Below are positions 8,211 through 16,752 of a stretch of 64,000 nucleotides of DNA, in pieces (positions within the stretch are counted from its first letter, which is position 1; the number at the start of each line of letters is the position of its first letter). Source of the stretch: Campylobacter avium LMG 24591 (lineage in GTDB: Bacteria; Campylobacterota; Campylobacteria; Campylobacterales; Campylobacteraceae); assembly GCF_002238335.1 (NCBI RefSeq), contig NZ_CP022347.1:868001-932000 (forward strand). Reading direction: 5' to 3'. The position numbers were made by a program, and so were the translations under genes. Under the pieces are notes generated by a model that saw only the letters and a program-made list of their open reading frames with translations, ran no database searches and was not told the DNA's origin.

Positions 8211-8250
8211 AGCACTCAGAAAACATACAAAGATGACAAGTGAGATTAAG

Positions 8251-9225
8251 TTAAGCCACAAACAAAATAGTCAAAATATATCCTAAACCTCCTAGCAATA
8301 AAAACAAAACAAAGGCAAAGGCAAAGCTGTTTAAACCTTGCTTAGCTAGACTTTTTATATTAATTTGCAAACCCAAGGCCGCCATAGCCATAGACAAAAA
8401 TATCAAGGACAAAAACTTGCAAACAAAGATCAAATTTTCATTGAGAGCAAATAAAGAATTTACAATGATTAAAGCCAAAAAGATTAGTGCGAAGTAGGGT
8501 ATGTGTAGAGCCTTGTCTTTTGAATTCTTAGAAAACAAAAAGGATATTATAAGTAAGGCAGGAACTAAAAGTATGACCCTTATCATCTTTACTATGAGTG
8601 CTGAATTTGCCGCCTCCTCACTTATAGCCGCACCAGCTCCTACGACATTTGCCACCTCGTGCAAGGAAAGCCCTATAAAAAAGCCCATTTCAAGCGGCTT
8701 AAAATCTAAGATGCTGTTGTAAAGTATGGGATAAAGCAACATAGATAAAAGTCCAAAAAGAACCACGGTAGAAACTGCTATCACTCCTTTATAAGCCTTT
8801 GATTTTAAGGCTGATTCTAGGGCTAAAACAGCTGCTGCACCGCAAATCGCAGAGCCTATGCAAACTAGGATAGAAAGCTCCTTATCTAACTTAAAAAATC
8901 TCACTCCTATATAAAAGCCAAGTATCAAAACAAAAGAAATCATAATAAGAGAGGCTAGAATTCCACTAAAGCCCAAGCTTAAAATTTCACTTAAGGATAT
9001 GTTAAAAGCATATAAGATTATGCCCAACCTTAGTATCTTTTTAGCGCTAAAAGCCACTCCACTTGCAAAAAGCTCGTTTTTATTAAAATAAAGCTTTGAA
9101 AAAAGAAGTCCTAAAAATATAGCTAGTATAAGAGGAGAAAGATGTAAAGCCTCTATAAAAGAAAGCTTAGAAAGAAAAAAGGCTAAAATGCTTAGTAAAA
9201 AAGTGAATAAAAGCCCATATAACAC
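8251..9225 (-). CDS. YeiH/UPF0324-family membrane protein (putative sulfate exporter family)
   Basis: A 324-residue integral membrane protein with about ten hydrophobic helices and the family block ICGAAAVLALESALKSK near residue 145. It belongs to the YeiH/UPF0324 family (conserved hypothetical 698), often annotated as putative sulfate exporters, but the substrate is not well established. It is monocistronic, convergent with the small membrane-protein gene and followed on its other side by the long AT-rich gap containing the dif-like site. Confidence 0.85.
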   Translation of the reverse strand: MLYGLLFTFLLSILAFFLSKLSFIEALHLSPLILAIFLGLLFSKLYFNKNELFASGVAFSAKKILRLGIILYAFNISLSEILSLGFSGILASLIMISFVLILGFYIGVRFFKLDKELSILVCIGSAICGAAAVLALESALKSKAYKGVIAVSTVVLFGLLSMLLYPILYNSILDFKPLEMGFFIGLSLHEVANVVGAGAAISEEAANSALIVKMIRVILLVPALLIISFLFSKNSKDKALHIPYFALIFLALIIVNSLFALNENLIFVCKFLSLIFLSMAMAALGLQINIKSLAKQGLNSFAFAFVLFLLLGGLGYILTILFVA

Positions 9226-9562
9226 TAAAAATCCTTTTTATTTATTAAAAGAAGTATTATAGCTAAAATTTAAGGCTTGAAATTTAAAAAAAGAGTAGGG
9301 CAGTGCTCTTAAAATAGTATTGCAAAAGAGCTAACCTTACATCTTAATGAAATAATTATATTGTTCTTTGTTTTAAAGTTCATTTTTTAAATCAATTTAA
9401 ATAGCTTAAAACTTTTTATTATCATTAATATAAAATTATGATAATAATATAAATATTATAATATTCTAAATTTATCTTTATATTTTCTTAAAATCTTTCA
9501 AAGCTATTTCATCTAGGTAAAATTCTCTGCAAAAAAATATAAAAAATTTTATGGATAAGTTT

Positions 9563-9716
9563 TTATATGATAAAAGGTAAAATGCTATAAACACTATAAA
9601 ATAAGCTTTTGTTTATATATAAGAGAGTAGAAGAAGAGATTTTAAAAAAAGTTTGAAAATTATAGTTTTCAATACAAAATTTATTATTTTATATATTTTT
9701 ACCTTTTATCATATAA
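9563..9716. repeat. 20-bp perfect inverted repeat flanking the dif-like site
   Basis: TTATATGATAAAAGGTAAAA occurs at 9563-9582 and its exact reverse complement at 9697-9716, 114 bases apart. The dif-like palindrome lies between the two arms, off-centre. The arms are too far apart for a simple hairpin terminator and no gene lies between them, so they may be paired protein-binding sites. Confidence 0.75.
9651..9675 (+). other. Candidate XerH recombination site (difH-like)
   Basis: TTGAAAA at 9653-9659, a 6-base spacer TTATAG, and TTTTCAA at 9666-9672 form a perfect palindrome. Two arms around a 6-base centre is the layout of dif sites. The core GAAAATTATAGTTTTC also resembles, from memory, the difSL site of single-recombinase Xer systems. 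The site is about 220 bases upstream of xerH, the enzyme expected to resolve chromosome dimers here. Orientation is not determined. Confidence 0.65.
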
Positions 9717-9894
9717 TTTTACATATTAATTAAGTTTTATTTAATATAAATATTTAAAGATAAATATAAATAATAAAGATAGAAATTTTTTAGCCTTTGC
9801 CTTGCTAAATTCTTGATTAAAGTAAGGAGGTAAAATTTTATATAAATTCATTTTTTTATTGTATCATGCTTTAAAAGTTTTAAAGAAGGTTTTG

Positions 9895-10962
9895 ATGAAA
9901 TACCCACTTGACTGCGAAGATGATTTTAAATCCTCCCTACTCTTTTGGCTTACTCGTTATGTGAAATTTAAGCTAAATTCCTTATCAAATAAAGAGGTTA
10001 AAAATCCAAACGAACTCGCAGCTGTGAATTTTTGTCTATCTCGCAATGTAAGATCCATAGAAGAGCTTGACGCACTAGCAAAAAGGGCTAGAAATGCCGG
10101 ACTTACTGGGGTTAATACTTATTTCATACCACTTAAAAAAATGTATGATCTTTTGATAAGATACAAGCTTTATTCTATGAAGCAAATTGATGAGGAGCTT
10201 GTCATAGAGCTTTTGTCAAGCCTCACAGCCTCACTTTCTGACGCCTCAAAGAAAAATTATAGAATTTCTATGATGAATTTTTTTGACTTTTTAGACAAGC
10301 AAAATGAGGAGGAAGGCAAGGCACATATATATGATATAAGTCTTAAAAATTGGGCTGGTATAAGCGGTCTTAGGGGAGAGAAATTGCCTGAGTTTATGAG
10401 CGAGGAAGAGCTTGTTAGCTTTTTAGAAGCCATTGATCAGGTGGATTTTAAAAAAAACACAGCAAGAAATCAACTCATCATAAAAATCATCATTTTTACA
10501 GGCATTAGAGTTAGCGAGGCTATAAATTTAAAGCTAAAAGATATAAGCGAGGAAAGGGATCTTTATGTCTTTAGGATACGAGGCAAGGGCAATAAATACC
10601 GAGTTGTTATGGTAAAAAAAGAGCTCATCTCTCATCTTTTAAGCCAAATTAATATAAATTATAACAACAAAGACAATCTACTTTTCACCAACAACAAAGG
10701 CTCTGCCCTAACCCAAGCCTATGTTTCAAGGATAGTTGAGCAAATTTTGTTTAAGGCTGGAATTCGTAAGCAAAAAAACGGCGCTCATATGCTAAGACAC
10801 ACCTTTGCCACCCTACTTTATAAAAAGCAAAAAGACTTGGTCTTGGTGCAAGAAGCCCTAGGACACGCTTCCTTAAACACCTCAAGAATTTATACACATT
10901 TTGATAACGAAAAACTAAGGCTTGCCGCTGAAGTAGCAAAAGAAGTAAGCGAGAAGAAATAA
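9895..10962 (+). CDS. xerH: Tyrosine recombinase XerH
   Basis: XerH is the single Xer-type recombinase of epsilonproteobacteria and resolves chromosome dimers at dif. The frame could open at 9859, but the ATG at 9895 is preferred because it gives the usual start (MKYPLDCE), a 355-residue length and a ribosome site (AAAGAAGG). The N-terminal DNA-binding half spans about residues 1-165. The catalytic half holds Arg in TGIRVSEA, Lys in GKGNKYRVV, HMLRH, a later His in LGHASLNTS and the nucleophile Tyr in RIYTHF. All catalytic positions are intact. Confidence 0.95.
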   Translation: MKYPLDCEDDFKSSLLFWLTRYVKFKLNSLSNKEVKNPNELAAVNFCLSRNVRSIEELDALAKRARNAGLTGVNTYFIPLKKMYDLLIRYKLYSMKQIDEELVIELLSSLTASLSDASKKNYRISMMNFFDFLDKQNEEEGKAHIYDISLKNWAGISGLRGEKLPEFMSEEELVSFLEAIDQVDFKKNTARNQLIIKIIIFTGIRVSEAINLKLKDISEERDLYVFRIRGKGNKYRVVMVKKELISHLLSQININYNNKDNLLFTNNKGSALTQAYVSRIVEQILFKAGIRKQKNGAHMLRHTFATLLYKKQKDLVLVQEALGHASLNTSRIYTHFDNEKLRLAAEVAKEVSEKK

Positions 10963-10988
10963 AATAGCCTTTTAAATTTTACAACTCT

Positions 10989-11177
10989 TTAACACTGCTC
11001 TTTGATTTTTAAAAGCTCTTTTACAAAATATCTTAAATTTTGCTTAGTATCCCTCTTTCTAAGCTCTACTATTTCATCATAATCAAGACTTAAGAGCTCA
11101 CAAAATTCCCTACCGTTTAAAAGTTCATTTTCTTCAAATTTATCCTTCAAATCACTCTTTAAGATTGTTTTATCCAT
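10989..11177 (-). CDS. Hypothetical 62-residue protein downstream of the methyltransferase
   Basis: A small charged helical protein with no recognised domain. Its start lies inside the 3' end of the methyltransferase gene (19-base overlap), so it would be translated from the same message. The overlap and the acidic/basic helical pattern suggest a genuine coupled gene rather than noise, but there is no direct evidence. It could be an accessory subunit of the modification system or the remains of a larger companion gene. Confidence 0.4.
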   Translation of the reverse strand: MDKTILKSDLKDKFEENELLNGREFCELLSLDYDEIVELRKRDTKQNLRYFVKELLKIKEQC

Positions 11178-11814
11178 TTGAAAGAAAGAGCAAAGATAAA
11201 TTTTCGCCTTGTAAGCTCACAAACCTTTAATATAGAAAAAGAGCCACTTGCAGGATCGCACACCAAATCGCCCTCCTTTGTAGTGGCTAGGATAAGCTTT
11301 TTTTGAAGTTCTAAGGGTTTTTGATGAGGGTGTGTTTTATCAACTTTTTCACTCCAAACATCAGTTATGTCGTGCAAGCTCCAAGTAGCCTTAGCCTTTA
11401 TAGGCTCTTTTTGCAAGATTAAAAGATATTCACTTTTTCTACGCGTTCTATAGCCCATACCTATCTTTTGCTTATCCCAAGTTATCATATCCACAAGTTT
11501 AAAAGAAGTATTTATAAGCCAAGGTTTCACGCCCTCAACTAAATGAAATTTATCCACCCACAAAAAGAGGTATTTTGAGGGCTTTAAAATTCTATTTATC
11601 TCCTTTATGAAAGTTATTATTGTTTCCTCGTTCATTTGTTCTAGCTGCGCTCTTGCCCTGCCCCGCTTTTTGCCCTCATTTCCATACTTAAGTTTATCTA
11701 AAACGCCTCTATATTGTGGATCAAAAAAGCACAAATCCACGCTTTGATTTTCTAAAACTTAAGCAAAGATAGTCCGTCTATCTCGTTTTTGTGATTAAAT
11801 TTAGGAGAGTTCAT
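11159..11814 (-). pseudogene. DNA methyltransferase (N4/N6 class), frameshifted near its 5' end
   Basis: The motif order is that of beta-class DNA methyltransferases: DPQY (motif IV), a recognition region, [13 protein letters not shown] (motif X), then [11 protein letters not shown] (motif I). The 193-codon frame with a possible GTG start lacks the usual N-terminus. The missing part is present in another frame: from an ATG at 11814 the sequence reads [19 protein letters not shown] and stops, and the main frame then continues [16 protein letters not shown]. One missing base near 11757-11763 explains this. The 5' end overlaps the rpoN stop by 14 bases. Without recoding the product lacks its first helix, so it may be inactive. 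Confidence 0.72.
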
Positions 11815-13051
11815 AAAGCTTTTTTCTTTCGCTTGAATTTGCTATTTTTAGCTGTTGCCTGTATTTAGCTATGGTGCGTCTGCCTATTTGTATGTTTTGA
11901 AATTCCTTTTGAGCTAGGGCAAGTAGCTTTTCATCGCTAAGCGGCTTTTTCTTGTTTTCATTTTTGATTAAATTTTGTATATAGTCTTTTATAGCAGCAT
12001 TTGAGGTTTCGCCCTCCTCATCAAGTGCTGTGGAAAAGAAGTTTTTAAGAGGTATTACCCCCCTTTCACAAGCTAAATATTTATTTGCTATAGCTCTTGA
12101 AATGGTAGAAGCATTCCTTTGCAAATCCTCAGCCAAATCTTGCAACCTCATAGGCTTTATATCCTTGCCTAAGAAAAAATCATACTGATGTTCTACTATC
12201 ATAAGCCCTATTTTATAAAGTGTGGCCTTTCTCATTTCTAAGGCATCTACTAAATTTTTAGCCTCCTTTATGTATGAGTTTAAAAACTCGTGCGTCATAG
12301 AATCAGTTTCTAAAGAAATTTCAGGATAATACTCATCATTTATTTTGACCTTTATTTCATTTGCGTCTTTGTAGATGTATATATCAGGCGTGATTTGTGC
12401 GCTATCGTCAAAATACTCTATAAAAGGCGGTATGCTAAATTTTTTTATAATGCTTAAAGCCTCTTTGTATAGTTTTTCTTTGGTGTATTCTTGTATGTTT
12501 TCAAAATTTCTTATTAAAACAAGGCAAAATTCATAAAGCTCATCATCAAGCTCTAAGCCCTCAAGTGCAAATTCAAAGGCTTCTTTGTAATCAATAGCAC
12601 CAACTCCCACAGGCTCTAAAAATTTAAATCTCTTTCTAGTTCTTTCAACCTCTTCTTTTGAAAAGTCCTTTAAAAGCTCCTCATCATACTCAAAATAACC
12701 CTCATTATTTAAACACTGAATTATCTTTGCTGCTATGTCTTGGGACTTTTGAGTTGGAAAAAGGGGTGGGAGTATTTGCTCATCTAAAAGCTCATAAACG
12801 CTTTTTTTGCCTATGCTCATAGCCTCTAGGGTGTCGCTTATCGAGTTTTTATGAAAGCTATCATAAAAGCTTTTGTTTTTACTATCTCTTGAGCTTATGT
12901 TTTCTTTTACGCTTACGAAAGGATTGTCCTTTGTAAATTCATCTAGGCTTTCTTTTAAATCTTCTATATTTGCTTGAAGTATGGGAAGCCAAGAACGCAA
13001 GGTTTGAGATAGTTTTGTCTTTTGGCTTTGATTTACTTTTTGTCTTAACAT
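11801..13051 (-). CDS. rpoN: RNA polymerase sigma-54 factor RpoN
   Basis: Sigma-54 directs RNA polymerase to GG-N10-GC promoters and in Campylobacter drives hook, basal-body and minor-flagellin genes together with the activator FlgR. The 416-residue protein has the glutamine- and leucine-rich activator region at the N-terminus (LRQKVNQSQKTKLSQTLRSW), the core-binding region, and the C-terminal RpoN box seen as GRRTIAKYR. The ATG shares one base with the lptB stop (TAATG). A matching promoter occurs in this window at about 50.54 kb. Confidence 0.97.
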   Translation of the reverse strand: MLRQKVNQSQKTKLSQTLRSWLPILQANIEDLKESLDEFTKDNPFVSVKENISSRDSKNKSFYDSFHKNSISDTLEAMSIGKKSVYELLDEQILPPLFPTQKSQDIAAKIIQCLNNEGYFEYDEELLKDFSKEEVERTRKRFKFLEPVGVGAIDYKEAFEFALEGLELDDELYEFCLVLIRNFENIQEYTKEKLYKEALSIIKKFSIPPFIEYFDDSAQITPDIYIYKDANEIKVKINDEYYPEISLETDSMTHEFLNSYIKEAKNLVDALEMRKATLYKIGLMIVEHQYDFFLGKDIKPMRLQDLAEDLQRNASTISRAIANKYLACERGVIPLKNFFSTALDEEGETSNAAIKDYIQNLIKNENKKKPLSDEKLLALAQKEFQNIQIGRRTIAKYRQQLKIANSSERKKLYELS

Positions 13052-13779
13052 TAGTCTAGGAGTTTAAACTCCGCTCCTAAGTAGTATTTTTTCACATCTT
13101 GATTATGTGCTATCTCAGTAGCACTACCCTTTGCTAAAACAGAGCCAGCCCTTATAACATAAGCTCTATCACAGATGGCTAAGGTTTCTCTTACATTATG
13201 ATCTGTTATCAAAACTCCAATGTCTAGCTTTTTAAGCTCCTTTATAAGACTTTGAATTTCAGCCACAGCTATGGGATCAACACCTGCAAAGGGCTCATCA
13301 AGTAGTAAGAATTTAGGATTGCACATAAGCGATCTTGCTATCTCACATCTTCTTCGCTCTCCACCGCTTAGGCTTAAACCCTTTCTAAGCCTTATAGGTT
13401 CTATGCTTAAAAGCTCTAGCATTTGTTCTATCTTATCTCTTAAAATGTCTTTATCTTTGTAGAAAAACTCCCCAGCTAAAAGTAAATTATCCTCCACAGA
13501 TAAATCCTTAAAAACGCTACTTTCTTGAGGCAAATAACCAATGCCCTTTCTAGCCCTTTTATGTAAAGGGTCTTTTGTTATATTAACATCATCTAAAAAA
13601 ACGCCCCCAGCACTAGGCGGTATAAGCCCACAAATCATATAAAAAGTAGTGGTTTTTCCAGCTCCATTTGGTCCTAAAAGCCCTACTATTTCGCCACTAT
13701 GAATTTCTAAGGATATGCCGTGTATGATCTTTGTTTTTTTGATGATTTTTTCTAAATTTTTAACCTCTAAAATGCTCAT
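13051..13779 (-). CDS. lptB: Lipopolysaccharide export ATP-binding protein LptB
   Basis: LptB is the cytoplasmic ATPase of the LptB2FG transporter that extracts lipooligosaccharide from the inner membrane. Walker A is GPNGAGKTTT, the signature is LSGGERRRCEIA, and Walker B is FLLLDEPFAGVD, with a switch histidine in ITDHNVRET. I chose the ATG at 13779 (MSILEVKNL), which gives 242 residues, the normal length; an upstream ATG at 13806 would add nine residues inside tsaE. The gene overlaps tsaE upstream and rpoN downstream. An LptF/G-type permease is encoded at 57.5 kb. Confidence 0.95.
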   Translation of the reverse strand: MSILEVKNLEKIIKKTKIIHGISLEIHSGEIVGLLGPNGAGKTTTFYMICGLIPPSAGGVFLDDVNITKDPLHKRARKGIGYLPQESSVFKDLSVEDNLLLAGEFFYKDKDILRDKIEQMLELLSIEPIRLRKGLSLSGGERRRCEIARSLMCNPKFLLLDEPFAGVDPIAVAEIQSLIKELKKLDIGVLITDHNVRETLAICDRAYVIRAGSVLAKGSATEIAHNQDVKKYYLGAEFKLLD

Positions 13780-14185
13780 AAACCTTGTATTTCCTTTTGT
13801 TTTCATCTTTTGTAGTGCTAAGCTTTATAAGCATACTTTCTAGCTTAAATTTTAAAAGATAAGCCTCTAAATCCTCCTGCCCCCACTCTACTAAATGAAG
13901 CCCTTTTTCAAAGAAATTTTCAAATAAACCATTTTCTAGCAAGGCTTTTAAGCCATTTTGATATATATCATAATGATAAATTTTGGTATTTTTTGCCTGA
14001 TAGCTTTGCATTATGCTAAAGGTAGGAGAGCTTACATCCTCGCTTACGCCCTTATATCTAGCTATGGCTTTTACAAGGCTTGTTTTTCCACTTGCTAAAT
14101 CTCCTTGTAAAAGCACTATGCCCTCATCCTTTATAAGCTCACAAATGCTATTTAACTCATCTTTTGCTAGTATAAATTCTCTCAT
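13760..14185 (-). CDS. tsaE: tRNA t6A biosynthesis ATPase TsaE
   Basis: TsaE is a small P-loop ATPase needed to cycle the TsaBD complex that adds threonylcarbamoyl to A37 of ANN-decoding tRNAs. The 141-residue protein shows Walker A as GDLASGKTSLV, then SPTFSIMQSY, HYDIYQ and LVEWGQ, which are family landmarks. The start overlaps the S4-domain gene by four bases (ATGA), and the 3' end runs into lptB. It is the second gene of a tightly overlapping four-gene run ending in rpoN. Confidence 0.93.
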   Translation of the reverse strand: MREFILAKDELNSICELIKDEGIVLLQGDLASGKTSLVKAIARYKGVSEDVSSPTFSIMQSYQAKNTKIYHYDIYQNGLKALLENGLFENFFEKGLHLVEWGQEDLEAYLLKFKLESMLIKLSTTKDENKRKYKVYEHFRG

Positions 14186-14427
14186 AGTTTTTTTACAAAT
14201 TCATCTTGCCTGTTTTTAGCTATATTTTTAACAGTAGGTATGGCTAAAACCTCGTATATATCGGTATGGGTGTTAAATTTCAAAGAGATTATGTCTTTAA
14301 CCTTAACCTCCTTGCTAGGTTTAACAACTATATCATTTATGCTAACAACACCGCTTCTACACATATCCTCAGAAATTGCTCTTCTTTTTGTGATATTTAC
14401 CGTGTTTAAAAATTTATCTATTCTCAT
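14182..14427 (-). CDS. S4-domain RNA-binding protein
   Basis: An 81-residue protein made almost entirely of one S4 RNA-binding domain: MRIDKFLNTVNITKRR, then GVVSINDIVVKPSKEVK. It resembles the heat-shock-protein-15/RqcH-partner type of small S4 proteins, which bind stalled or free large ribosomal subunits, but which role applies here is not clear. It is the promoter-proximal gene of the S4-tsaE-lptB-rpoN operon and is divergent from argG. Confidence 0.85.
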   Translation of the reverse strand: MRIDKFLNTVNITKRRAISEDMCRSGVVSINDIVVKPSKEVKVKDIISLKFNTHTDIYEVLAIPTVKNIAKNRQDEFVKKL

Positions 14428-14543
14428 ATCATAATTTTAACAAAAAAGATAAAAATTTGGAACAAAAAATGCTTATTTTCTAGCTTTTTTTTATAAGGAT
14501 TTTTAGTTACAATTATATTTTATTTTTTTTCTAAGGATATGCG

Positions 14544-15764
14544 ATGAAAGATAGTGTTAAAAAAGTGGTTTTAGCCTATTCTGGTGGGCTTGATACCAGC
14601 ATAATTTTAAAATGGCTACAAGATGAGTATAAGTGCGAGCTTGTAACCTTTACCGCTGATATAGGACAGGGCGATGAGCTAGAAGAAGCTAGAAAAAAGG
14701 CTTTAAGCTTGGGCGTAAAAGAGGAAAATATTTTTATAAAAGACTTAAGAGATGAATTTGTAAAGGACTATGTTTTTCCTATGTTTAGGGCAAATGCCAT
14801 TTATGAGGGCGAGTATTTGCTAGGAACAAGTATAGCAAGACCCTTAATAGCAAAAACCCAAGCCCAAATAGCCATACAAACAGGAGCTGACGCAGTTAGC
14901 CACGGAGCTACGGGCAAGGGAAATGATCAGGTAAGATTTGAGCTTGGATATTTAGCCTTTAATCCGGATTTAAAGATAATCGCACCTTGGAGAGAGTGGG
15001 ATTTAAACAGCCGTGAAAAGCTACTTGCTTACGCACAAAAACACGGCATTGATATATCTAAGAAAAAGGGTAAATCACCCTACTCTATGGACGCAAATTT
15101 ACTTCATATATCTTATGAGGGACTTGTTTTAGAAGATCCGGCAAAAGCACCTGAGGAGGATATGTGGAGATGGACAAAAAGCCTAAAAGAAGCAGCAAAT
15201 GAAAGTGAAAAAATAGAGCTTGAGTTTAAAAAGGGCGATTTAGTAGCCATAAATAATGAATTTTTAAGCCCTGCAGGACTTTTAACAAGGCTAAATGAAC
15301 TAGGAGCTAAGCACGGCATAGGTCGCCTTGACATAGTTGAAAACCGCTTTGTAGGTATGAAAAGTAGAGGTTGTTACGAAACTCCGGGAGGCACTATACT
15401 TTTAAAGGCTCACAGAGCTATAGAAAGCATAACGCTTGATAAGGAAGCGGCTCATTTAAAAGATGAGCTTATGCCAAGATATGCACATTTAATTTACAAT
15501 GGTTTTTGGTTTAGCCCTGAAAGAGTGATGCTACAAGCCTTGATAGATGAATCGCAAAAATGCGTAAATGGCAAGGTTTATTTAGAACTATACAAAGGAA
15601 ATGTGATAGTAAGAGGTAGAGAAAGTGTAAATGATAGCTTGTTTAATGCTGCTTATTCTACCTTTGAAGAGGATGAAGTTTATAATCAAAAAGACGCTGC
15701 AGGTTTCATAAAACTAAACGCCTTGCGTCTCATCATAGCTGGAAAAGCTGGAAGGAAATTTTAA
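14544..15764 (+). CDS. argG: Argininosuccinate synthase
   Basis: ArgG joins citrulline and aspartate with ATP, the penultimate step of arginine synthesis. The ATP-pyrophosphatase loop is AYSGGLDTS at residues 10-18, and [13 protein letters not shown] and SPYSMD are further family blocks. At 406 residues it is the common type-1 length. The stop shares one base with the rplI start (TAATG), and it heads a compact run of argG-rplI-hslV-hslU-era with no gaps. Confidence 0.97.
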   Translation: MKDSVKKVVLAYSGGLDTSIILKWLQDEYKCELVTFTADIGQGDELEEARKKALSLGVKEENIFIKDLRDEFVKDYVFPMFRANAIYEGEYLLGTSIARPLIAKTQAQIAIQTGADAVSHGATGKGNDQVRFELGYLAFNPDLKIIAPWREWDLNSREKLLAYAQKHGIDISKKKGKSPYSMDANLLHISYEGLVLEDPAKAPEEDMWRWTKSLKEAANESEKIELEFKKGDLVAINNEFLSPAGLLTRLNELGAKHGIGRLDIVENRFVGMKSRGCYETPGGTILLKAHRAIESITLDKEAAHLKDELMPRYAHLIYNGFWFSPERVMLQALIDESQKCVNGKVYLELYKGNVIVRGRESVNDSLFNAAYSTFEEDEVYNQKDAAGFIKLNALRLIIAGKAGRKF

Positions 15765-16207
15765 TGAAAGTTTTACTTATAAAAGATGTAAAAGCTCTTG
15801 GTAAGGCAGGAGAGGTAAAAGAGGTAAAAGACGGATACGGGCAAAATTTTTTGATAGCAAAGGGTTTTGCAAAAGCGGCCACCACAGAGGTTTTAAGAAA
15901 ATACGAATCTGATAAGAAAAAAGAGGCTGAAAATTTGCGTTTTGAGCTAGCAAATTTAGAAAAACTAAAAGAGGAGCTGGCAAAAATCACTATAAGCATA
16001 TCTAAGCCTTTGGGAGCCAATGGACATTTATTTGGTGGGGTTACAAAGGATGAGATAGCAAGTGCTTTAAAAGAACAAAAAAATATAGAGCTAGATAAAA
16101 AAAGCCTAGAGCTTCCTAGCATAAAGGAGCTAGGAACTTATGATATAAGCGCAAAGCTAGGACACAGTATACAAGCAAATTTTAAACTAGAAGTAAAGGC
16201 ACAGTAA
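15764..16207 (+). CDS. rplI: Large-subunit ribosomal protein bL9
   Basis: The N-terminal domain reads [20 protein letters not shown] followed by [11 protein letters not shown], which matches the bL9 signature that anchors the protein to 23S rRNA. A long connecting helix (about residues 40-75) and the C-terminal domain with GHLFGGVT complete the 147-residue protein. One-base overlaps with argG and hslV (TAATG both times) indicate translational coupling. Confidence 0.97.
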   Translation: MKVLLIKDVKALGKAGEVKEVKDGYGQNFLIAKGFAKAATTEVLRKYESDKKKEAENLRFELANLEKLKEELAKITISISKPLGANGHLFGGVTKDEIASALKEQKNIELDKKSLELPSIKELGTYDISAKLGHSIQANFKLEVKAQ

Positions 16208-16752
16208 TGTTTCACGCAACTACCATTTTAGCCTACAAAGGCAAGAATAAATCAGTCATAGGCGGAGACGGACAAGTAAGCTTTGGACATACGGTTATGA
16301 AAGGAAATGCTGTAAAAATTCGCAAACTAAACAATGGCAAGGTTTTAGCCGGTTTTGCTGGTAGTACTGCTGATGCTTTCATGCTTTTTGATATGTTTGA
16401 AAATCTGCTTCAAAGCTCAAAGGGAGACCTTTTAAAGGCTGCGATTGATTTTTCAAAGGCTTGGAGAAAAGATAAATTTTTAAGAAAATTAGAAGCTATG
16501 ATGTTGGTGCTTGATAGAAAGCATATATTTTTACTATCTGGAACAGGAGATGTGGTAGAGCCTGAAGATGGTGCTATAGCAGCCATAGGAAGCGGTGGAA
16601 ACTACGCACTTTCAGCGGCACGTGCCCTAGCAAGACATGCTAACTTAGATGAGGAAGAGCTCGTAAAATCAAGCCTTAATATAGCGGGTGAAATTTGCAT
16701 TTACACGAACACAAACATAAATATTTACAGCATAGAGGATAAAACAGAATGA
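16207..16752 (+). CDS. hslV: ATP-dependent protease peptidase subunit HslV
   Basis: HslV forms the proteolytic double hexamer of the HslUV protease. The protein begins [12 protein letters not shown]; the threonine after the first four residues (Thr5) is the likely catalytic N-terminal nucleophile after a short propeptide is removed. GGDGQVSFG and [16 protein letters not shown] blocks are present. Its 181 residues are standard. The stop overlaps the hslU start (ATGA), so the protease and its unfoldase are made together. Confidence 0.96.
   Translation: MFHATTILAYKGKNKSVIGGDGQVSFGHTVMKGNAVKIRKLNNGKVLAGFAGSTADAFMLFDMFENLLQSSKGDLLKAAIDFSKAWRKDKFLRKLEAMMLVLDRKHIFLLSGTGDVVEPEDGAIAAIGSGGNYALSAARALARHANLDEEELVKSSLNIAGEICIYTNTNINIYSIEDKTE

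Larger units (their letters stand above)
9226..9894. other. AT-rich intergenic region, probable replication terminus
   Basis: About 670 bases without a credible gene, visibly richer in A and T than the flanking coding DNA. It contains a dif-like palindrome, a 20-bp inverted repeat that encloses it, and a smaller GCTCTT/AAGAGC repeat near 9305-9330. It sits directly upstream of the recombinase gene xerH. To the right of it about three quarters of the genes lie on the minus strand, as expected if forks arrive from that side. Confidence 0.6.

Noticed and set aside
9300..9335. GCTCTT/AAGAGC repeat as a terminator
   Set aside because: It lies upstream of both neighbouring genes, has a long loop and no T-run, so there is no transcript for it to end.
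9859..9894. Longer XerH from the ATG at 9859
   Set aside because: The ATG at 9895 has the ribosome site and the N-terminus and length expected for the family.
11159..11740. Methyltransferase as an intact gene from the GTG start
   Set aside because: The missing N-terminal residues are present just upstream in another frame and join smoothly, so a frameshift explains the sequence better.
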